A stretch of 64,000 nt of DNA, taken from an uncultured Spartobacteria bacterium (GTDB lineage Bacteria > Verrucomicrobiota > Verrucomicrobiia > Chthoniobacterales > Chthoniobacteraceae). Positions 62,385-64,000 of this stretch are shown here, piece after piece. Made by a program: the position numbers and the translations under genes. Location of the stretch: positions 353,119-417,118 of the forward strand of contig CAIXGS010000076.1 of NCBI GenBank assembly GCA_903919125.1, written 5' to 3'. The notes beneath the pieces are model-generated. The model was not told where the DNA came from and searched no databases. It saw only the letters and a list, made by a program, of their open reading frames with translations. Positions within the stretch are counted from its first letter, which is position 1, and every line of letters begins with the position of its first letter.

Positions 62385-63745
62385 AGTCTGATTCAAGGAA
62401 TTTCAAAAGCTCCGGCCATGCGTCTCGGGAAAAAAAATCCACGCAATCCAGCCAGGATCTTGCACCACGCAGTTCTCTTTGGAGTTGGCTTCGCAGGCTT
62501 GGAGGCGCCCTTCTTGGGCGTGGTGACGCCCCCGCGCCAGAACTTCCGAAATCAGGCAAATCCAGACACCAAAAAACTTCGCGCCCCGACCCAAGTCGCT
62601 CAAGCGAGCAACGTCCTTCCCACCGCGAGAATCAAGTACAACGCCGACCTCATCGCCCAGATCCAACTTCCTCAGCAGAAATTCCTTTTCGAATGATCTC
62701 CACCGATACGGAACTCGCCGAGGCGGTGAAAACCTTCGCCCCGCACCCCCGAATAGCGCTGGATACTGAAGCCGACAGTTTACACTGTTACTTCGACAAA
62801 CTTTGCCTGATTCAAATCAGCATTCCAGACGAGAACTTTCTCATCGACCCTCTCGCAGGCATCTCCTTGGATCCGCTGTTCAAAGCATTGGAAGGCAAGA
62901 CCGTTATTATTCACAGCGCAGACTACGACCTGCGCTTGCTTCGACGCTGCAATTACGCGGGACCCACTGTGCTTTTTGATACCATGATTGCCGCAAGGTT
63001 GTGTGGCGCAACGGAATTCGGCCTCGCAGCATTGTTGCACCAACACTTTGGGGTCACTCTGGCCAAGGCTTCTCAAAAGGCGAACTGGGCGCGTCGACCA
63101 CTGCCCCCAGAAATGTTACATTACGCAGTGAACGACACCTTAAATTTGCTGACGCTTTCGCAAATCCAAGAGGCTCGCCTCCGCGAGTTGGGCCGCTACG
63201 AATGGTTCGAGCAAATGTGCCAGAAGGCGATTCGCTCGGCAAATGTAACCCGTGAACGCGATCCTGATACTCTATGGCGCCTATCAGGTTACGCGGATCT
63301 GAGCCCCCGTGGTGGAGCCGTCCTCCGCGCGCTTTGGCATTGGCGTGACGAAGAAGCGCAATCGGTAGACAAGCCGGCGTTCCACATCCTTGGTAACGAT
63401 CTATTGCTCGAATTTTCTGATCAATTTGATAAGGGGCGTACCCCAGACACACGGCATCTTCGAGGTTCAAGGCGAGCCCGTTTGCTGCAAACCGCAGAGG
63501 AAGCGCTGCTACTTCCAGAGGACGCCTGGCCAAAGGCGATTCGCAAGCCGCGTCTACGCACTACCCAAGAGCAAGAGGAGCGCTTTAAGCAACTGCGCAA
63601 AATTCGAGATTCCGCTGGCACCGATTTGAATTTGGATCCAACGCTGATTGCATCCAAAGCGACCTTGGAGCAGCTCTCACGAAACGAAGCTCCCGCGTTG
63701 GAAGCTCTGATGCCTTGGCAGCGGCAGTTGCTCGATCTGACCTGA
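62381..63745 (+). CDS. RNase D-like 3'-5' exoribonuclease with N-terminal extension
   Basis: 454 residues. A basic Ser/Arg/Pro-rich extension of about 105 residues (with an amphipathic WSWLRRLGGALLGRG stretch near 34-48) precedes the DEDDy nuclease: LDTEAD (Exo I), HSADYDLRLL (Exo II) and HYAVNDTLNL (Exo III with Tyr and Asp). An HRDC domain follows at about 305-380, then a second helical part with a similar pattern near the C-terminus. RNase D trims tRNA and other 3' ends. ATGA overlap with rho. Confidence 0.88.
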   Translation: MKSDSRNFKSSGHASREKKSTQSSQDLAPRSSLWSWLRRLGGALLGRGDAPAPELPKSGKSRHQKTSRPDPSRSSEQRPSHRENQVQRRPHRPDPTSSAEIPFRMISTDTELAEAVKTFAPHPRIALDTEADSLHCYFDKLCLIQISIPDENFLIDPLAGISLDPLFKALEGKTVIIHSADYDLRLLRRCNYAGPTVLFDTMIAARLCGATEFGLAALLHQHFGVTLAKASQKANWARRPLPPEMLHYAVNDTLNLLTLSQIQEARLRELGRYEWFEQMCQKAIRSANVTRERDPDTLWRLSGYADLSPRGGAVLRALWHWRDEEAQSVDKPAFHILGNDLLLEFSDQFDKGRTPDTRHLRGSRRARLLQTAEEALLLPEDAWPKAIRKPRLRTTQEQEERFKQLRKIRDSAGTDLNLDPTLIASKATLEQLSRNEAPALEALMPWQRQLLDLT

Positions 63746-63765
63746 TTGCTGGGGACCTCAGAAAT

Positions 63766-63780
63766 CAGTTTTCAAAACTG
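63766..63780. other. short perfect palindrome after the RNase D gene
   Basis: CAGTTTT-C-AAAACTG, two 7-base arms with a one-base centre, 20 bases after the stop codon. There is no G/C-rich stem or T-run, so termination is not supported. It may be a protein site or chance. Confidence 0.35.
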
Positions 63781-63831
63781 CGATAAGGGGTACAGAGGAG
63801 ACCGCGCTGGCCGTTCCCGCCCCTCCTTCCG

Positions 63832-64000
63832 CTACTCGCCTGGGATTCCAGCGGCGACGGCAGCAGCGGAGGTTTGAAGCGAGGTGATCACGCCCGTCCA
63901 GTCCTTGGTGCCTTGCAACAACGTCACTTGATCCGCGTCCCAGCTCAGGTTCACGTCGTACGACAGGTCCGCTTCATCGAAGCTTCCGTCCACCGCTTCA
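63832..64000 (-). CDS. unidentified protein, C-terminal 55 residues only
   Basis: On the minus strand an open frame enters from the right edge and ends at the stop 63832-63834. The readable part includes VDGSFDEADLSYDVNLSWD and a closing TSAAAVAAGIPGE. Its even composition and stop position suggest a true gene, but there is no diagnostic motif and the 5' part is outside the window. Confidence 0.4.
   Translation of the reverse strand, partial: EAVDGSFDEADLSYDVNLSWDADQVTLLQGTKDWTGVITSLQTSAAAVAAGIPGE

Overview
The window reads as a chromosomal stretch of a bacterium of the phylum Verrucomicrobiota. Three things point there: a pilus-like gene set in the same order as Akkermansia Amuc_1102 to Amuc_1098 (52.6-60.1 kb), a DUF1501/PPC/DUF1549-DUF1553/cytochrome-WD40 block typical of Planctomycetes and Verrucomicrobia (25.7-34.3 kb), and paired DUF1080 proteins (11.6-13.0 kb). 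Coding density is high, most genes sit in short operons, ribosome binding sites are mostly weak, and no complete mobile element, prophage or CRISPR array is visible.

Layout. 0-4 kb: an exported glutathione peroxidase (cut by the left edge), a DEAD-box helicase, and an Rpn-family nuclease gene followed by a frameshifted remnant of a second Rpn copy that runs into a small membrane protein gene. 4-7.6 kb: a very large ABCG-type transporter with an extra N-terminal region. 7.7-11 kb (minus strand): sucC-sucD-gltA, a TCA-cycle operon. 11.6-13 kb: two exported DUF1080 proteins. 13-17 kb: tesA divergent from ybbA-ybbP. 17.2-19.4 kb: ppk1. 19.5-22.8 kb (minus strand): rpmH-rnpA-yidD-yidC-khpB, the conserved ribosome/membrane-insertion cluster, with an unusually long L34. 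23-25.4 kb: a CvpA-like protein and an M20 peptidase. 25.7-34.3 kb: the secreted DUF1501/PPC/c-type-cytochrome/WD40 block. 34.3-35.1 kb: a Tat-exported metallophosphoesterase.

35.4-48.2 kb: respiratory complex I, in the order nuoD, a small lipoprotein, a fused nuoEF, then nuoG-H-I-J-K-L-M-N. nuoA, nuoB and nuoC are absent here and must lie elsewhere if the complex is complete. A perfect CRP-type palindrome precedes nuoD. 48.3-50.2 kb: uup. 50.2-50.5 kb: tRNA-Ala(CGC) and tRNA-Gly(CCC). 50.7-52.5 kb: an orphan pseudopilin and a UDP-glucuronate decarboxylase. 52.6-60.1 kb: the pilus-like operon, namely a small secreted protein, a PilM-PilN-type fusion, a PilO-like protein, a protein with a calcium-loop motif and a secretin. 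60.2-63.7 kb: coaE, rho and an RNase D-like nuclease. The right edge cuts an unidentified minus-strand gene.

The most unusual points are the His-rich insertion in the NuoE part of the NuoEF fusion, the doubled-length ribosomal protein L34, the decayed Rpn paralogue fused to a membrane ORF, and four 17-bp tandem repeats just upstream of the pilus-like operon. I did not find a system that I can claim to be entirely new.
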